Part shown: in pieces, positions 36,305 to 37,865 of the stretch
Layout: each line of letters starts with the position of its first letter
How positions within the stretch are numbered: position 1 is the stretch's first letter
Assembly: GCA_019137195.1 (NCBI GenBank)
Contig: JAGVSR010000036.1
Coordinates: forward strand, 1 to 37,865
Reading direction: 5' to 3'
DNA length: 37,865 bases
Source: Alphaproteobacteria bacterium
Lineage (GTDB): Bacteria; Pseudomonadota; Alphaproteobacteria; Rhizobiales; Hyphomicrobiaceae
Position numbers and translations under genes: made by a program
The notes under the pieces: model-generated
Database searches by the model: none
Told to the model about the DNA's origin: nothing
The model's input: the letters and a program-made list of their open reading frames with translations, nothing else

Positions 36305-37864
36305 TCAAGCCGCACGGCGTGCCGGGACCAATCCCGACTGCTGGGCGCGTCCGTCGGCGATGACCGCCGGATCGACTCCGTTAATGACAGCACCGGCAAC
36401 CTTCGCGTAGTTCAGGCCGAGCGACTTCAATGCCCGTTTGGCGAGCTGCTTCGGCGTGCCGCGCCAGGTCATGACGAGCACGATCTGGTCGGCGAAATCT
36501 GCCAGGATGCGTCCGTCGACAACCGGCAGCAGGGGCGGCGCCTCGATGACGATCGTGTCGTAGTGAGCCTTGAGATCGGCAATGGCCGCGTGCATGCGGC
36601 TCGACGTCAGGAGTTCGGGACGTGCTTGCGCCATGGCAGCCAGGCTTGCCGCAGGCAGGAAGTGTAGCCCCGTATTGCTGTCGCGCAGAACCGCGCCGGT
36701 GGCCGGCAGTCCCTGCAACAGCATGTCGGCAAGGCCCGCTGGAAGCCCGGGCGTGAGCCGGCGCGTGAGCGGTGCGCGCCTGAGGTCGCCGTCGACGAGG
36801 ACAACCCTGGCGCCCGTCAGGGCATAATGATGGGCGAGGTTGGAAGCAACGACGTCCGAGCCCTCACCCGCAAGACTCGAGGTAACGAGTATGACGCGGG
36901 GTGATGCACCGCGACGGCGGATGTCGATCTCGCGGCGCATGGACCGGATCGACTCGGCAAACACGCTTTCGGGCTCGGCGAGCACCAGACGGACCGAGCG
37001 CACCGGATCGAGTGCCGCTCCACCCGGCGTCGCAGCCGACGGAATCGACGACAGATGCGGCAACTCGAGGGCGTACTCGATATCCTCCGGCACCGACACG
37101 CCGCGGGTCACGAATTCGAGCGCAAGAGCAAGAACAAGCGAGCCGACGAGGCCGCCCATGAGGCCGATGAGTATGATCTGAAGTCGCTTCGGCGCCGCCG
37201 GCGCGAGGGGAATGTCAGCCTGCTCGACAATCCGCGCGTCGGGAAGCTGCAGGGTCTCCGTCTCGGACGTCTCCTTGTAGCGGGTCAGCAGGGCCTCGTA
37301 GAGCTGTTTGCTGGTGGACGCTTCGCGCGTGAGCTCGTTGAGCTCGGCCGTCACTCCCTTGGAGCTCGTCTCCTGGTCCTTGAGCGTCGCGAGCGCGAGT
37401 TGCAGCTGCTGCTCCCGCCGCTCCGCGACCTCGTACTCGGTCCGGAGGTTGGCGATGATCTTCTGGACCTCGACGTCGAGCTGGGAGCGGGCTTCCTTCA
37501 CCTCGGCCGTGATCTTGAGGATCTCGGGATGGCGATCGCCATAGCGGGTCCTGAGCTCGGCCTCCTTGCGCATGGCGCCGGCGAGCTGGTCCTTCAATAG
37601 GCGCACGGTATTGCTGTCGAGAACCGAGCCTATGTCGTCGTTGCTCCCGCCGACCTTGGCCATCAGCTGCGCCTGCTCGAATTTCGCCTTGGCATCCGCG
37701 GTCGTATTGCGGGCGAGCACCGCCTGCTCCATCACGCGCGCGAGCTGCTTCTCGGCAAGGAGATGGCCTTCGGAATCGAACATCCCGTGCGCCGCCTTGA
37801 AGTCCGTAACCTTGCGCTCGGAGGTGGCTACGCGGGCGCGCATGCTCTCGATCTTTCGCTCGAG
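36305..37864 (-). CDS. Wzc/ExoP-like chain-length regulator with degenerate kinase domain, partial
   Basis: The frame is open to the right edge, so the 5' end (first membrane helix and Wzz part) is missing; about 519 residues are visible. Numbered from the internal Met at 37843: a long coiled coil (about 1-195) with the family motif 'YGDRHPEI', then 'VEQADIPLAPAAPKR', a membrane helix (222-243) and a cytoplasmic BY-kinase-type domain. The Walker A site reads 'SSLAGEGSDVVASNLA' (322-336), lacking the Lys and Ser/Thr of GEGKS/T; Walker A' 'VVLVDGDLRR' is kept; Walker B reads 'IVIEAPP', Glu in place of Asp. There is no tyrosine-rich tail. It probably still controls polymer length and export; kinase activity is doubtful. 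Confidence 0.9.
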   Translation of the reverse strand, partial: LERKIESMRARVATSERKVTDFKAAHGMFDSEGHLLAEKQLARVMEQAVLARNTTADAKAKFEQAQLMAKVGGSNDDIGSVLDSNTVRLLKDQLAGAMRKEAELRTRYGDRHPEILKITAEVKEARSQLDVEVQKIIANLRTEYEVAERREQQLQLALATLKDQETSSKGVTAELNELTREASTSKQLYEALLTRYKETSETETLQLPDARIVEQADIPLAPAAPKRLQIILIGLMGGLVGSLVLALALEFVTRGVSVPEDIEYALELPHLSSIPSAATPGGAALDPVRSVRLVLAEPESVFAESIRSMRREIDIRRRGASPRVILVTSSLAGEGSDVVASNLAHHYALTGARVVLVDGDLRRAPLTRRLTPGLPAGLADMLLQGLPATGAVLRDSNTGLHFLPAASLAAMAQARPELLTSSRMHAAIADLKAHYDTIVIEAPPLLPVVDGRILADFADQIVLVMTWRGTPKQLAKRALKSLGLNYAKVAGAVINGVDPAVIADGRAQQSGLVPARRAA

Positions 37865-37865
37865 G

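Noticed and set aside
36305-37864. Calling the last gene an active tyrosine kinase
   Set aside because: The Walker A lysine and the Walker B aspartate are replaced and no tyrosine cluster is seen, so activity is not claimed.

Overview
The window looks like chromosomal DNA of a high-GC alphaproteobacterium, most probably of the order Hyphomicrobiales (Rhizobiales). The main reasons are an EipB (DUF1849) envelope protein, a family best known from Brucella and relatives; an ArsR-type methyltransferase directly coupled to metF; a methionine synthase split into two genes; and the general style of the short intergenic spacers. I cannot name a genus. Nothing looks like a prophage, insertion sequence, CRISPR array, rRNA or tRNA. 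Both edges cut a gene.

Layout. (1) 1-5.9 kb: methionine/one-carbon block, with the tail of an ArsR-like methyltransferase, metF, the homocysteine module of MetH, an unrelated tail-anchored protein, and the folate/B12/reactivation part of MetH. (2) 6-11.4 kb: a cytochrome c'-like protein; a leftward envelope pair (EipB and a YiiX-like hydrolase); RidA-like protein and glycerophosphodiester phosphodiesterase; a solitary carboxynorspermidine decarboxylase; a small conserved protein. (3) 11.4-18.7 kb: plsY-dprA, a divergent aidB-like gene, two tandem MarR paralogues that seem to carry a duplicated promoter/operator, a PcfJ-domain-like protein and ruvX. (4) 18.8-25.4 kb: a UPF0173 metallo-hydrolase, a membrane-fused spermidine-synthase-like protein, then gatC, three small envelope-type ORFs, gatA and a chorismate mutase. 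(5) 25.5-37.9 kb: envelope and polysaccharide functions: a Tat-type lysozyme-like protein, a VpsF-like polymerase, an ABC ATPase with its HlyD-type adaptor but no permease, a cold-shock-like protein, a cNMP-binding patatin, and a leftward exopolysaccharide operon (Wzc-like chain-length regulator, polyprenyl glycosylphosphotransferase, O-antigen-ligase-like protein).

How the genes fit together. The first block makes methyl-THF (MetF) and uses it to methylate homocysteine (MetH in two pieces), probably regulated by the methyltransferase-fused ArsR protein. The last block assembles and exports a surface polysaccharide; it has initiation, polymerisation/ligation and length-control functions, but no dedicated sugar transferases or outer-membrane exporter are in view.

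The most interesting points are: duplicated MarR genes with a matching palindrome placed the same distance behind a TTGA-type -35 box; a Wzc-type protein whose Walker A and Walker B residues are altered; an ATPase/adaptor pair lacking its permease; a patatin whose oxyanion motif has lost its arginine; a perfect 14-bp inverted repeat before gatC; and a chromosomal PcfJ-like protein. All calls rest on reading the sequence and recalled family knowledge; no database search was run.
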